The notes beneath the pieces were generated by a model. It made no database searches, had not been told where the DNA came from, and saw only the letters and a list, made by a program, of their open reading frames with translations. Source: JTS-AC122 sp050246015 (GTDB lineage Bacteria; Planctomycetota; Phycisphaerae; Phycisphaerales; UBA1924). From it: a DNA stretch of 64,000 nt. The stretch is taken from NCBI GenBank assembly GCA_050246015.1, contig JBFWWU010000011.1:95421-159420 (forward strand), in the 5' to 3' direction. The first letter of the stretch is position 1. Every line of letters starts with the position of its first letter. This document shows, piece by piece, positions 45,266-53,695 of the stretch. The position numbers and the translations under genes are program-made.

Positions 45266-46041
45266 CAGCCGACGAAGAACGCCGTCACAAAGTCGAAGAA
45301 GTCCTGAGAGTTTGTCTGGCCGTCGCCGCTGAAGTCCGCGCTGCCAGCGAAGAAGTCACCGATGAAGTCGAAGAAGTCCTGGCTGTTGGCAACCAGGTCG
45401 TGGTTCCAATCCGCCGGGCACGACGTGTTGGAAATGACCACCGCGCGTCCATCGCCAAGGGCTCGGAACTGCGGGCCCTCACCGCGGATGAACTGGAACG
45501 TGTGGTTCCCCGCCGTGCTTTGCGACCAGTTCCAAGGCACGTACGCCTGGTGCGTGAGCCCGATGATGGCGATGAACCACCGTGGGTTGGCGGCGTCATT
45601 AGCCGGGAGCGCCACCGGCGTCGCGAGGTCCAGCGAGTGGTGCAGGATCCCCCCTGGACCCGGGGTTGTCGTGTATGCCGTCGTGTCGAACCCCGCGGTT
45701 CGGTGCACGTTGTGGTTACCGCCGTAGTAGAAGACCCCCAGCGGCTGGTACGCGACAGTCCCCGGATCCTGCGGCCAGAACTCGATTCTGAACCCCAGTT
45801 CACACGCCCCCGTGCCCCACCATTCGATGTGGTTGATCGACGCGGGCGACGCCAGGACAAACTCGGTCCAGCAGACCGCGTCTCCGTCAAGGTCATTCCC
45901 GTTGGGGCCCGGATCCTGCCACAACTGAGACCAGCGCGCAACCCCGCCGCCGCTTACCGGCTGGTACGAGGCAAACGTCTGAGCCAAGGCGAGCGACGGC
46001 GCCGCGGACACGATCAGCCCGGCAAGCAAGAAACGGTTCAT
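45262..46041 (-). CDS. GC-type dockerin-tailed secreted protein
   Basis: A 259-residue exported protein with signal peptide ending 'LALAQ'. The body (~20-200) is beta-rich and aromatic ('CWTEFVLASPASINHIEWWGTGACELGFRIEFWPQDPG'). The tail carries two Ca-loop-like repeats, 'DWNHDLVANSQDFFDFIGDFF' and 'DFSGDGQTNSQDFFDFVTAFF', and ends in Gly-Cys. This is the GC-type dockerin domain seen in Phycisphaerales, thought to be a surface anchoring or sorting tail. A GAGGAG ribosome binding site precedes the ATG. Confidence 0.8.
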   Translation of the reverse strand: MNRFLLAGLIVSAAPSLALAQTFASYQPVSGGGVARWSQLWQDPGPNGNDLDGDAVCWTEFVLASPASINHIEWWGTGACELGFRIEFWPQDPGTVAYQPLGVFYYGGNHNVHRTAGFDTTAYTTTPGPGGILHHSLDLATPVALPANDAANPRWFIAIIGLTHQAYVPWNWSQSTAGNHTFQFIRGEGPQFRALGDGRAVVISNTSCPADWNHDLVANSQDFFDFIGDFFAGSADFSGDGQTNSQDFFDFVTAFFVGC

Positions 46042-46185
46042 GGTGCTCCTCTCGAAATCGACCCGCTGGACCGATTACGGAGGATAATATCTGCAATAGC
46101 CGTGCCTATCCCACTTATCCGTACACCCGCCGTGCGAATGGCGCGATCGGGCTCGATGACCGGGGGCTGGGGGGGCGGAGGGGGG

Positions 46186-46797
46186 TCAGGACCGCCGGCG
46201 TCGTGCGGCGACGAGACCTCCGAGTGCCAACACGGCAGCCGCCCCGGGGCCTGGAACGTAAAACCCGCGGATCTCCCCGCCGGGGAACTGCGTTGAATGG
46301 ATGTTGAGGTAGGCCCGCCCCCCCTCAACCGCCGAGATCAGTGCCGCGAAAGAGGCGGCAACAGACCCCCCATTTGCTGTGACGAATGCCGGGTTATAGG
46401 ACGACGCCATAGTCATATCGAACGTCATGTCGTACGTGCCCATCGTTACGCCCGAAGGAAACCCCGGAAATGTGGGGGTGGGGGTCATGACGCCGGCGTT
46501 GCCCATGAACGGTACGGCGGTCGCACCGTGAATGTGGCACGCGGTGACGCCGGCGAGCAGGTTCTCGAAGTTCGCTTCCACGCGCATCGTGTTGGCGAGC
46601 GTGTCGATGGTGAGCGTCGAGAAGCCCGAACCGGAGGAAGGCGTGGGAGGGGCCTCGTTGAGCCCGCTGAGGCTGGCCGTAAAGGTGAGAATTTCGGCGC
46701 GAGCCGTTGGGAGACAGGATGCCGGAAATGGGGGTGCGATGACCAGGACAGCCGACAGTACCGGGGTTGAGAAGACCGTGAGTCGCAGGCTGCTCAT
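46186..46797 (-). CDS. CHRD-domain secreted protein with PEP-CTERM-type tail
   Basis: A 203-residue exported protein. After the signal peptide, residues ~38-180 form a CHRD domain ('FTASLSGLNEAPPTPSSGSGFSTLTID', 'ACHIHGATAVPFMGNAGV', 'RAYLNIHSTQFPGGEIRGFY'). The C-terminus 'VPGPGAAAVLALGGLVAARRRRS' is a PEP-CTERM-like sorting tail. An AGGAGGT ribosome binding site lies before the ATG. CHRD function in bacteria is unknown. Confidence 0.85.
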   Translation of the reverse strand: MSSLRLTVFSTPVLSAVLVIAPPFPASCLPTARAEILTFTASLSGLNEAPPTPSSGSGFSTLTIDTLANTMRVEANFENLLAGVTACHIHGATAVPFMGNAGVMTPTPTFPGFPSGVTMGTYDMTFDMTMASSYNPAFVTANGGSVAASFAALISAVEGGRAYLNIHSTQFPGGEIRGFYVPGPGAAAVLALGGLVAARRRRS

Positions 46798-47117
46798 GAA
46801 TGAGACCTCCTATGAGAGAAAGGGGGTGGGGGGAGTGTGATCGAGGTGACAGCGGTCGCGCCGGTGCGCCGCCAAGGAGTTGATGTCGCCGGGGGTGGAT
46901 CTCCAAGCGGGACGCGACTCGGAATTGCGGAAAAATGCGAGAGGTTCGCACGAATATGGTCTAAAGGGGCCATTCACGGCCTCCGCCCATCACACGGGGG
47001 GTTGCCCCGTTCGAAGATTATGGGTTGCTGTTGGCCTGCCAGATGCGAGGGGCAGTGAGCCGACCGCGAATGTGCGTTCAGCGCCCCCCACCCCACCCCA
47101 CCCCACCCCAACCGGGC
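46798..47117. other. Intergenic region upstream of the CHRD gene
   Basis: 320 bases between the CHRD gene start and the mqnE stop. The first part must contain the CHRD promoter, but I see no convincing promoter boxes. The far end holds the CCCCA tract described separately. No ORF with protein-like composition. Confidence 0.5.
47084..47111. repeat. CCCCA tandem repeat, potential G-quadruplex on the mqnE strand
   Basis: Five perfect CCCCA units (47086-47110) with flanking C residues. On the minus strand this reads TGGGG five times, seven bases past the mqnE stop, enough runs of G for a quadruplex in the 3' end of the mRNA. Confidence 0.85.
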
Positions 47118-48683
47118 TCAAATGCTCCAGCGATTGCCGTCACGATTGACGCGCCGGTACTTCGTGTCTCGCTCGACTGGCTCGAAGCCGGCGTCCCGGA
47201 TCGCTTTCTGGAGTGTGCCGACCGATACCTCCTGGTGCGTCCCGGTGCCGTCACCACCCGTCCCCCCGACCGCGCCGTGCGACACCTTGGTGATGTCGTA
47301 CCAGACGACTGTGCCGTCCAGATCGTCCGCGCCGTTCTGGAGCATGAGTTGGGCCATGGGGAGCGTCTGCATGATCCAGAACGCCTTGACATGCGGGAAG
47401 TTGTCCAGCATCAGCCGGGCGATCGCGAGCGTGCGCAGGTTCTCAAGCCCCGTCGGGCCGGGGAGGTGCTCGAGTTCGGATCCGTCGGGGAAAAACGGAA
47501 GCGGGATGATGGTCTGGTAGTAACCCGGAAGGGATCGAGGGATTGAGTGATCGAAGATTTGAGAAGCGCGCGGGAGAGTCGGAGTGGGAGATGGAGAGGG
47601 GAATGAAAAGGCTACGTGTTCGGGGAGCGGGGCGCCCGGCTTGGTGAGCGTGATGACAGGCGCGTGCGAATCGCCGCGGTCGCCCAGGTGCCCTCCCTCG
47701 GAATGCGCGAGGGAGTCCTCGTGTCCCCCCACGTGTACTCCGTTGCTTCGTCGCGGCGTCACGGCCTCCACCTTCGTGGCGCCATCGATTGGGACTGGCG
47801 CCGCATCCCCTGCATAGCCCAGCCGCGCCAGCGCCTCGTCCTGCGCGCGCCTCAGCATGTCCATGTGCACGAGACGATCATGTCGCGACTCGATGTGCCC
47901 GTAGAGGAGGGTCGCGTTGGTGTTGAGGCCGAGTTCGTGCGCGACGCGGTGCACGTCGAGCCAGACATCCGAGCGGATCTTCCCCTTGTACGCCTCGTCG
48001 TGGACGCGGTCGTCGAAGACCTCCGCCCCCCCGCCGGGCAGGGAGCCCAGCCCGGCCTCCTTCAGGCGAGAGAGCACCCAGCGGATCCCCTCGCGCCGCG
48101 CTGCGCGGCCCTCCGCACCCGGCACGCTGGCGCCCCGGTATTGCTTGGCAATTCGGGCAAGATGTACGATCTCGACGGCGGTGAACGCCTTGACGTGCAG
48201 GTCGGAGCCCAGGGAGCGGGCGGTGTCGCGGATGGTCGAGACCAGGTCGGTGTAGTACGAGAATGGGAGCGCGGGATGCAGCCCGCCGACGGAGTGGATC
48301 TCGGTCGCGCCGGCCTCCACGGCTTGGCGAGCCTGGTCCTTCACGTAGTCCATGTCGCGCGTGTACGCGCCGTCGTCCCCCTGCTTGCGGTAGAACTCGC
48401 AGAACTTGCAGGACAGGGCGCAGACGTTGGAGTAGTTGAGGTGGCGGTTGATGTTGTAATAGGCCGAGCCGCCGTGCAGCCGGCGGCGGACGGCGTCGGC
48501 CAACTCGCAGACGCTCCAGATGTCGTGCGTGGTGAAAAGGACCTCGCCATCGGCGAGGGAGAGGCGCTCGCCGCGGTCGATCTTGCGACTGATGGGCCCG
48601 AGCCGGGGATCGGGGCGGGAGGGTGCGACGCCGCGGCGGAGCCGAGGGTGTTCAAGAGTGGATGCCGAGGCCGACTGCGTCAT
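47118..48683 (-). CDS. mqnE: Aminofutalosine synthase MqnE (radical SAM) with long insertion
   Basis: A 521-residue enzyme of the futalosine route to menaquinone. The radical-SAM Cys cluster is 'CALSCKFCEFYRK', preceded by 'NINRHLNYSNVC'. 'EAGATEIHSVGGLHP', 'SLPGGGAEVFDDRVH' and 'GLNTNATLLYGHIESRHDRLVHM' are typical. After residue ~270 an extra stretch of ~95 low-complexity residues (Pro/His/Ser/Thr/Val) interrupts the domain before 'SLPGYYQTIIPLPFFPDGSELEHLPGPTG'; a second insert of ~15 lies near 190. The usual length is about 370. The start at 48683 fits family length. Confidence 0.92.
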   Translation of the reverse strand: MTQSASASTLEHPRLRRGVAPSRPDPRLGPISRKIDRGERLSLADGEVLFTTHDIWSVCELADAVRRRLHGGSAYYNINRHLNYSNVCALSCKFCEFYRKQGDDGAYTRDMDYVKDQARQAVEAGATEIHSVGGLHPALPFSYYTDLVSTIRDTARSLGSDLHVKAFTAVEIVHLARIAKQYRGASVPGAEGRAARREGIRWVLSRLKEAGLGSLPGGGAEVFDDRVHDEAYKGKIRSDVWLDVHRVAHELGLNTNATLLYGHIESRHDRLVHMDMLRRAQDEALARLGYAGDAAPVPIDGATKVEAVTPRRSNGVHVGGHEDSLAHSEGGHLGDRGDSHAPVITLTKPGAPLPEHVAFSFPSPSPTPTLPRASQIFDHSIPRSLPGYYQTIIPLPFFPDGSELEHLPGPTGLENLRTLAIARLMLDNFPHVKAFWIMQTLPMAQLMLQNGADDLDGTVVWYDITKVSHGAVGGTGGDGTGTHQEVSVGTLQKAIRDAGFEPVERDTKYRRVNRDGNRWSI

Positions 48684-48854
48684 TACTGATCTTTCAGGAA
48701 TACTTGAAAGTACGATAGGCAGCGTAGTGGGGCGGAAGTAGCCCGTGGACGCCGGGTCAGCGGTCTGAACTGCAATCGGCGTCTCGCGCCGCGATCGCGC
48801 GTCCAAGTTCGGCCGGGCCCTCAGGCACGTCGCGCTCGCCTCCGCGCGGCCGGG

Positions 48855-49919
48855 TCAGCAGCCGGCAAACAGGCAGGCCAGGAAATCGAAGAAGTCCTGG
48901 CTGTCGGTGCGCCCGCTGTGGTTGAAGTCGGCGTCGCCGGCAAAAAGGGCGGCGAGGAAATCAAAGAAATCCTGCGAGTCCAGGAATCCTGAGTTGTTCC
49001 AGTCGCATGGACAGGCGGGCGGCGCAGGGGGTACCTCGATGGTGCCGTACACCACCGCCGCGGGGTTCTGGGCGTCGTCGTCATACCAGGTCCCGGTGAG
49101 TGAATCGAGCACGGCGACGTGTTCGTTGCCGGTGAAGTTGTCGGGCTGCCCTTCAGCCCAGTTGGTGTAGACGACCGGTTCGCCGCTGATCCAGGTGAAG
49201 GCGCCCGGGTCGGCGAAGTCATTGAGACCGATCCACATCGGGCGAAAGGTCTCGTCGGCGAAGCCAAGGGTGGCGCGGATCCAGTCGTTCTCGTCGGCGC
49301 TGCGGATGGTGGCCAGGTGCCCGCCGTAGACGACGGCGAGTAGCTCGGCATCCTGCCAACTCTGGGCTTCGGTGAGGTAATAGGTGTGGTTGTTGAAGGG
49401 ATGGACAATGGGCCCGGCGACGATTCCGGGCAGGCCGAGCGTCAGGCTGCCGGAGCCGAACGAGCCCTCGCTGAACCCGCCGACGCGGATGAGGTACGGA
49501 TGGTCGGCGACGGCGTTCCAGACGACGGTGCCGCCGCCCATCATGCACCCCTGGTCGTCGCAGCCGATGATCCCCGCCCCCTCGGGGCACGCACACCCGT
49601 CGTAGACGGCAAAGGCGGTGTCGAACATCATGAGCGAGCAGGCGCGGAGGCGCACCGGTCCGCTGACGGCTGGCGTCCAGCAGAACCATACGTCGTCGTA
49701 GATCTGCGTCGAGCCGAAGACGTCGCAGGCGGCGTTGGGGACGCCGTCGGTCGTCGCGTCGGTGGAGTTGAAGTTGAAGGTTCCAAAGGCGGTGATGCTG
49801 GTCGGGGAGGAACAGTTGTCGTTGGCGGGCTGTGACCATGCGGGGAAAGCCGCGGCGCTCGCGGCGAGGCAGGCCAGGGCCGAGAGTGTGCGAGTGATGC
49901 CACGGTGTGCGGACCGCAT
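48855..49919 (-). CDS. Secreted C-type lectin protein with GC-type dockerin tail
   Basis: A 354-residue exported protein. After the signal peptide comes a Cys-containing beta domain (~30-150: 'PANDNCSSPTSITAFGTFNFNSTDAT', 'YDDVWFCWTPAVSGPVRL', 'YDGCACPEGAGIIGCDDQGC'). A C-type lectin-like domain follows (~165-295: 'HTYYLTEAQSWQDAELLAVVYGGHLATIRSADENDWIRATLG', 'MWIGLNDFADPGAFTWISGEPVVYTNWAEGQPDN'). The tail has two 'DSQDFFDFLA' repeats and ends in Gly-Cys. Probably a surface carbohydrate- or protein-binding factor. GGAGGT lies before the ATG. Confidence 0.88.
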   Translation of the reverse strand: MRSAHRGITRTLSALACLAASAAAFPAWSQPANDNCSSPTSITAFGTFNFNSTDATTDGVPNAACDVFGSTQIYDDVWFCWTPAVSGPVRLRACSLMMFDTAFAVYDGCACPEGAGIIGCDDQGCMMGGGTVVWNAVADHPYLIRVGGFSEGSFGSGSLTLGLPGIVAGPIVHPFNNHTYYLTEAQSWQDAELLAVVYGGHLATIRSADENDWIRATLGFADETFRPMWIGLNDFADPGAFTWISGEPVVYTNWAEGQPDNFTGNEHVAVLDSLTGTWYDDDAQNPAAVVYGTIEVPPAPPACPCDWNNSGFLDSQDFFDFLAALFAGDADFNHSGRTDSQDFFDFLACLFAGC

Positions 49920-50023
49920 GGGAGACCTCCTTGGTGGGGAAGAGAAAACCCAAGCCTACCACAACGGTGCGAGAATGCCAGCGGCCGGGACGGCCTGCTA
50001 CGCTGCTGGTCGCTTCCGAGATC

Positions 50024-51721
50024 ATGACAACCGCCCGCATGCCAATCAAACGCACTGAGCACGGTGTCCCCCCCACACACTCCCCCCCGGGCCGGGCGCA
50101 CGTCGCGATCGATCTGGGCGCGGAGTCCGGGAGGGTGGTCGTCGGGCAGATCCGTCGCGCGGGACTGAAGAATGGTCCCGACGATCTCACCCTGAGCCTG
50201 CACGAGGTGCACCGCTTCGAGCACAAGCCGCTGGCGCTCCGCACCGGGCTGCACTGGGACCTGTGCGGGATCTGGCGCGAGATTCTGGACGGCTTGAAGA
50301 AGGTCGCGGCGTGGAGCGAGGCGGGCGGGACTCCGATCCGCAGCATCGGCGTGGATACGTGGGGTGTGGATTTCTGCTTCGTGAGCGAGGGCGGAGCGAT
50401 CATCGGGCTGCCCCGCTGCTACCGCGATCCGCGGTTCCAGCGCGGGCTTGAGCGGGTGGCGGCGCGCATCCCTCCCCGGCGGCTCTTCGAGTGGACGGGC
50501 ATCCAGCCGCTGGCGTTCAACACGCTCTTCCAACTCGAGATCCGGCGCGAAGACGACCCGCATTCGGAACTCGGGGCGCGGCACCTGGCGATGATGCCCG
50601 ACCTGCTGCATCTCCTGCTCGGCGCGGAGCCGGTGAACGAAGTCACGATCGCATCGACGTCGCAGTTGCTTGACGCCAGGACCGGCGAATGGCACCGCGA
50701 ATTGATGTCGAAGCAGGCGATCAGCCGGAACTTGTTCCTGCCGTGCGCGATGCCCGGCACGGTGGTCGGGCGGCTGCACGAGTCGGTCGCCGCCCAGACG
50801 GGCCTGAGTCGCGATGTGCAGGTGGTTCTGCCCGCGAGCCACGATACCGCCAGCGCGGTCGCGGCGGTGCCGGCGGCCGGGGGCGAGCACTCGCCTCGCT
50901 GGTGTTACGTTTCGAGCGGGACCTGGTCGCTCATGGGCGTGGAACTGGATGAGCCGGTCATCTCGGACGCTGCATTCGAGATGGGGTTCACGAACGAACT
51001 CGGCGTGCCGCGCGAACCGGCGCGCGACGTCGAGACTGGGAGCGGCACGCGCCGCGCGTTGCCCCGGCCCACGGTGCGGTTCCACAAGAACATCTCGGGG
51101 CTCTGGCTGGTGCAGGAGTGCCGGCGGGCGCTGGAGGCGCGCGGCATCACGATTTCGTACGACGAGTTGACCCGCGCCGCGGCCGAGGCTCAGCCGCTGC
51201 GGACCGTCTTCGACGTCAATGACCGAAAACTCTGGGTGCCGGGGCAGGTCGCGACGCGCATCGCTTCCGAGGCCAGGCGGACGGGGCAACCCGAGCCCGC
51301 GACACCCGGGGAGTTGGTCCGCGCGTGCCTGGACAGCCTGGCGCTGGAATACCGCCGGACGCTGGGCCAGATCGAATCGTTGACGCGCGGCGGCTCGAAT
51401 CCTCGCGGGGACATCGAGGTCGTGCACATCGTCGGCGGGGGTGGGAAGAACCGGCTTCTGAACCAGCTCACGGCGGACGCGACGCGGCGCAGGGTCATTG
51501 TCGGCCCGTTCGAAGCGACGGCCGCGGGAAACTTGTTGGTTCAGGCGATGGGACTTGGGGCGGCCGATCCAACCAATGACGCCGGCGCGATCCGCGACCT
51601 GGAGCACCTGCGGGCGGTGGTCGCGGCCTCGGAGAGGCTCGATACCTTCGAGCCCACCGCCGATCCCACAGTTTGGGCCAAGGCTTCGGCCCGGTACGAA
51701 TCGGTGTTGCCAACCGGCTGA
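50024..51721 (+). CDS. rhaB: Rhamnulokinase-like FGGY sugar kinase
   Basis: A 565-residue FGGY-family kinase. 'VAIDLGAESGRVVVG' is the N-terminal phosphate loop with the Glu-Ser typical of rhamnulokinase, 'SIGVDTWGVDFCFV' carries the catalytic-region Asp, 'LPASHDTASAVAAVP' and 'VSSGTWSLMGVELDEPV' are family motifs, and 'IVGGGGKNRLLNQLTADATRRRVIVGPFEATAAGNLLVQAMG' is the adenosine-binding segment. It is longer than the usual ~480 residues. It heads an operon with an aldolase and an ABC sugar uptake system, supporting L-rhamnose or a related deoxysugar as substrate. ATG at 50039 is an alternative start. Confidence 0.88.
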   Translation: MTTARMPIKRTEHGVPPTHSPPGRAHVAIDLGAESGRVVVGQIRRAGLKNGPDDLTLSLHEVHRFEHKPLALRTGLHWDLCGIWREILDGLKKVAAWSEAGGTPIRSIGVDTWGVDFCFVSEGGAIIGLPRCYRDPRFQRGLERVAARIPPRRLFEWTGIQPLAFNTLFQLEIRREDDPHSELGARHLAMMPDLLHLLLGAEPVNEVTIASTSQLLDARTGEWHRELMSKQAISRNLFLPCAMPGTVVGRLHESVAAQTGLSRDVQVVLPASHDTASAVAAVPAAGGEHSPRWCYVSSGTWSLMGVELDEPVISDAAFEMGFTNELGVPREPARDVETGSGTRRALPRPTVRFHKNISGLWLVQECRRALEARGITISYDELTRAAAEAQPLRTVFDVNDRKLWVPGQVATRIASEARRTGQPEPATPGELVRACLDSLALEYRRTLGQIESLTRGGSNPRGDIEVVHIVGGGGKNRLLNQLTADATRRRVIVGPFEATAAGNLLVQAMGLGAADPTNDAGAIRDLEHLRAVVAASERLDTFEPTADPTVWAKASARYESVLPTG

Positions 51722-51808
51722 AGATCGGCGATGATGCACCAGACAGTCGGTGGCGCTCGAAACGGCGCGCGACCCCGATGCCACGATGACCTTGCGACGG
51801 GATGATCC

Positions 51809-52579
51809 ATGAGCGCGGACGTGTTGAATGATCTCCTGCGGATGACCAATCGGCTCGGCGAGCCCGAGCGAGACTATGTCATCCTGGGCGAGGGGAACAC
51901 CTCCGCGCGGGCCGAACGCGGCGAGATGTACGTCACCGCGAGCGGGACCGAACTCCGTTCCGCCCGGCCCGAGTCGTTCGTGCGCGTGAGCCTGGACCGG
52001 GCTCTCGGGCTGCTCGACCTGCACGCGCCCACCGATGAACAGATCCGCGACGCGCTGATCGCGACCAAGACCGACGGGCAGCGCGAGCCGCGGCCCAGCG
52101 TTGAGACGCCTGTGCACGCGGTCTTCCTTTCGCAGCCCGGGGTGTCCTTCGTGGGGCATACGCACCCCGCGGCGATCAATATGCTCACGTGCTCGAAGCA
52201 GTTTGAGGAATGGGCGACGCGGCGCCTGTTCCCCGACGAAGTAGTCATGTGCGGCACGGCGCCGATGCTTGTCCCGTACGAGGACCCGGGCATCCCGCTG
52301 GCTCGGGTGATCAAGGGTTGTCTGGCCGAGTACCACGCCGAGCGTGGACGCCCGCCGAAAGTGGTGCTGATGCAGAACCACGGCATGACGGCGCTGGGCG
52401 CGAGCGCACGCGACGTGGAAAACATCACGCAGATGGCGGTGAAAGCGGCGCGGATCCTGGCCGGCACGTTCGCGTTCGGCGGTCCTCGATTCCTGCCCAA
52501 GAAGCACGTCGCGAGGATCGATCAGCGGCTGGATGAACACTACCGGCAGAGGATCATCATGGAACGGGAACGGACGTGA
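51809..52579 (+). CDS. Class II aldolase/adducin family protein
   Basis: A 256-residue zinc aldolase-like protein. 'ILGEGNTSARAERGEMYVTASGTEL' is the N-terminal substrate loop, 'GHTHPAAINML' supplies two zinc-ligand His, and 'LMQNHGMTALG' the third. In this operon it would cleave rhamnulose-1-phosphate or fuculose-1-phosphate to lactaldehyde and dihydroxyacetone phosphate. Sequence alone cannot separate RhaD from FucA function. Confidence 0.88.
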   Translation: MSADVLNDLLRMTNRLGEPERDYVILGEGNTSARAERGEMYVTASGTELRSARPESFVRVSLDRALGLLDLHAPTDEQIRDALIATKTDGQREPRPSVETPVHAVFLSQPGVSFVGHTHPAAINMLTCSKQFEEWATRRLFPDEVVMCGTAPMLVPYEDPGIPLARVIKGCLAEYHAERGRPPKVVLMQNHGMTALGASARDVENITQMAVKAARILAGTFAFGGPRFLPKKHVARIDQRLDEHYRQRIIMERERT

Positions 52580-52654
52580 CGCGGTTGGTGAGCCCCCGCG
52601 CGGATGAGGATCGACCAGAAGCCCCACGAACCAGACGCCTTGAAAGGTCTGAAC

Positions 52655-53656
52655 ATGAGGAATAGCAGCCTGATTTTCATTGCCGCCGCCGTGGCTTCGT
52701 TCTGGCTCGCGGCTTGCGAGCGAAAGCCTACGGCCGGGACTGGTGCACCGGGATCCGGCGCGGGCGACTCGCCGGCGAAGAAACTGACGATCGCCGTCAT
52801 CCCGAAGGGGACGACGCACGTGTTCTGGAAGTCGGTGGAGCGGGGCGCCAAGCAGGCCGGGCAGGACCTGGGCGCCGAGATCATCTGGAAGGGCCCGCTC
52901 GTGGAGAACGATCGAGCGCAGCAGATCCAACTCGTGCAGCAGTTCATCTCCGACGGCGTCGGCGGCATCGTACTGGCGCCGCTGGACAAGCAGGCGCTGG
53001 TGCAGCCCGTGAAGGAGGCCAAAGGCAAGCACATCCCGATCGTCATCTTCGACTCCGCGCTGGAAGGCACGCCGGGCGCGGATTTCGCGGCCTTTGTCGC
53101 GACCAACAACCGAGCCGCGGGCAAAATGGGCGGCGAGCACCTGGTGAAGTCGCTCGGCGGATCCGGTAAGGTTGTGCTGCTGCGCTATCAGGTGGGATCG
53201 GCGAGCACGGACGAACGCGAGAGCGGGTTCCTCGATGCCGTCAAGTCCGCAAGCGGCGTGACGGTGTTGTCCGACACGCAGTACGCCGGGCCGACGGCGG
53301 ATGAAGCCAAGGCCAAGGCGCTGAACATGATCGATCAGATCAAGGAAGCACAGGGTGTGTTCTGTCCGAACGAGTCATCCACGTTCGGCATGCTGCTGGC
53401 GCTGCGACAGGAAAACCTGACGGGCAAGGTGAAACTGGTGGGGTTCGACGCCTCGCCGCCGCTGCTTGAGGCGCTGCGTCAAGGCGAGATCGAGGCGCTG
53501 GTGGTCCAGAACCCGCGCCGGATGGGGTACCTGGCGGTGGAATCGATCGTCAAGAGCGTCCGCGGCGAGACGATCGACGCCGCGATCGACACCGGCGCCA
53601 TCCTCGTCACCAAGGACAACATCGACTCCGACGAGGTGAAGAAGGTCCTGGAGTAG
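52655..53656 (+). CDS. ABC sugar transporter substrate-binding lipoprotein
   Basis: A 333-residue periplasmic-binding protein of the ribose/LacI-like type 1 fold. The N-terminus has a lipobox 'FWLAAC', so it is lipidated. The fold is visible in 'IAVIPKGTTHVFWKSVERGAKQAG', 'FISDGVGGIVLAPLDKQALVQPVKEAKGKHIPIVIFDSAL' and 'AQGVFCPNESSTFGMLLALRQENL'. AAAGG lies before the ATG. The permease follows by 39 bases. Confidence 0.9.
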   Translation: MRNSSLIFIAAAVASFWLAACERKPTAGTGAPGSGAGDSPAKKLTIAVIPKGTTHVFWKSVERGAKQAGQDLGAEIIWKGPLVENDRAQQIQLVQQFISDGVGGIVLAPLDKQALVQPVKEAKGKHIPIVIFDSALEGTPGADFAAFVATNNRAAGKMGGEHLVKSLGGSGKVVLLRYQVGSASTDERESGFLDAVKSASGVTVLSDTQYAGPTADEAKAKALNMIDQIKEAQGVFCPNESSTFGMLLALRQENLTGKVKLVGFDASPPLLEALRQGEIEALVVQNPRRMGYLAVESIVKSVRGETIDAAIDTGAILVTKDNIDSDEVKKVLE

Positions 53657-53695
53657 TCGGGGCTGGAGGGGGACGCGCACCGCCGCCGACCAAGG

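Noticed and set aside
49628..53140. Minus-strand ORF of 1170 codons across the rhamnose-type operon
   Set aside because: Composition is that of antisense GC-rich sequence and it overlaps three well-supported plus-strand genes; no domain is recognisable.
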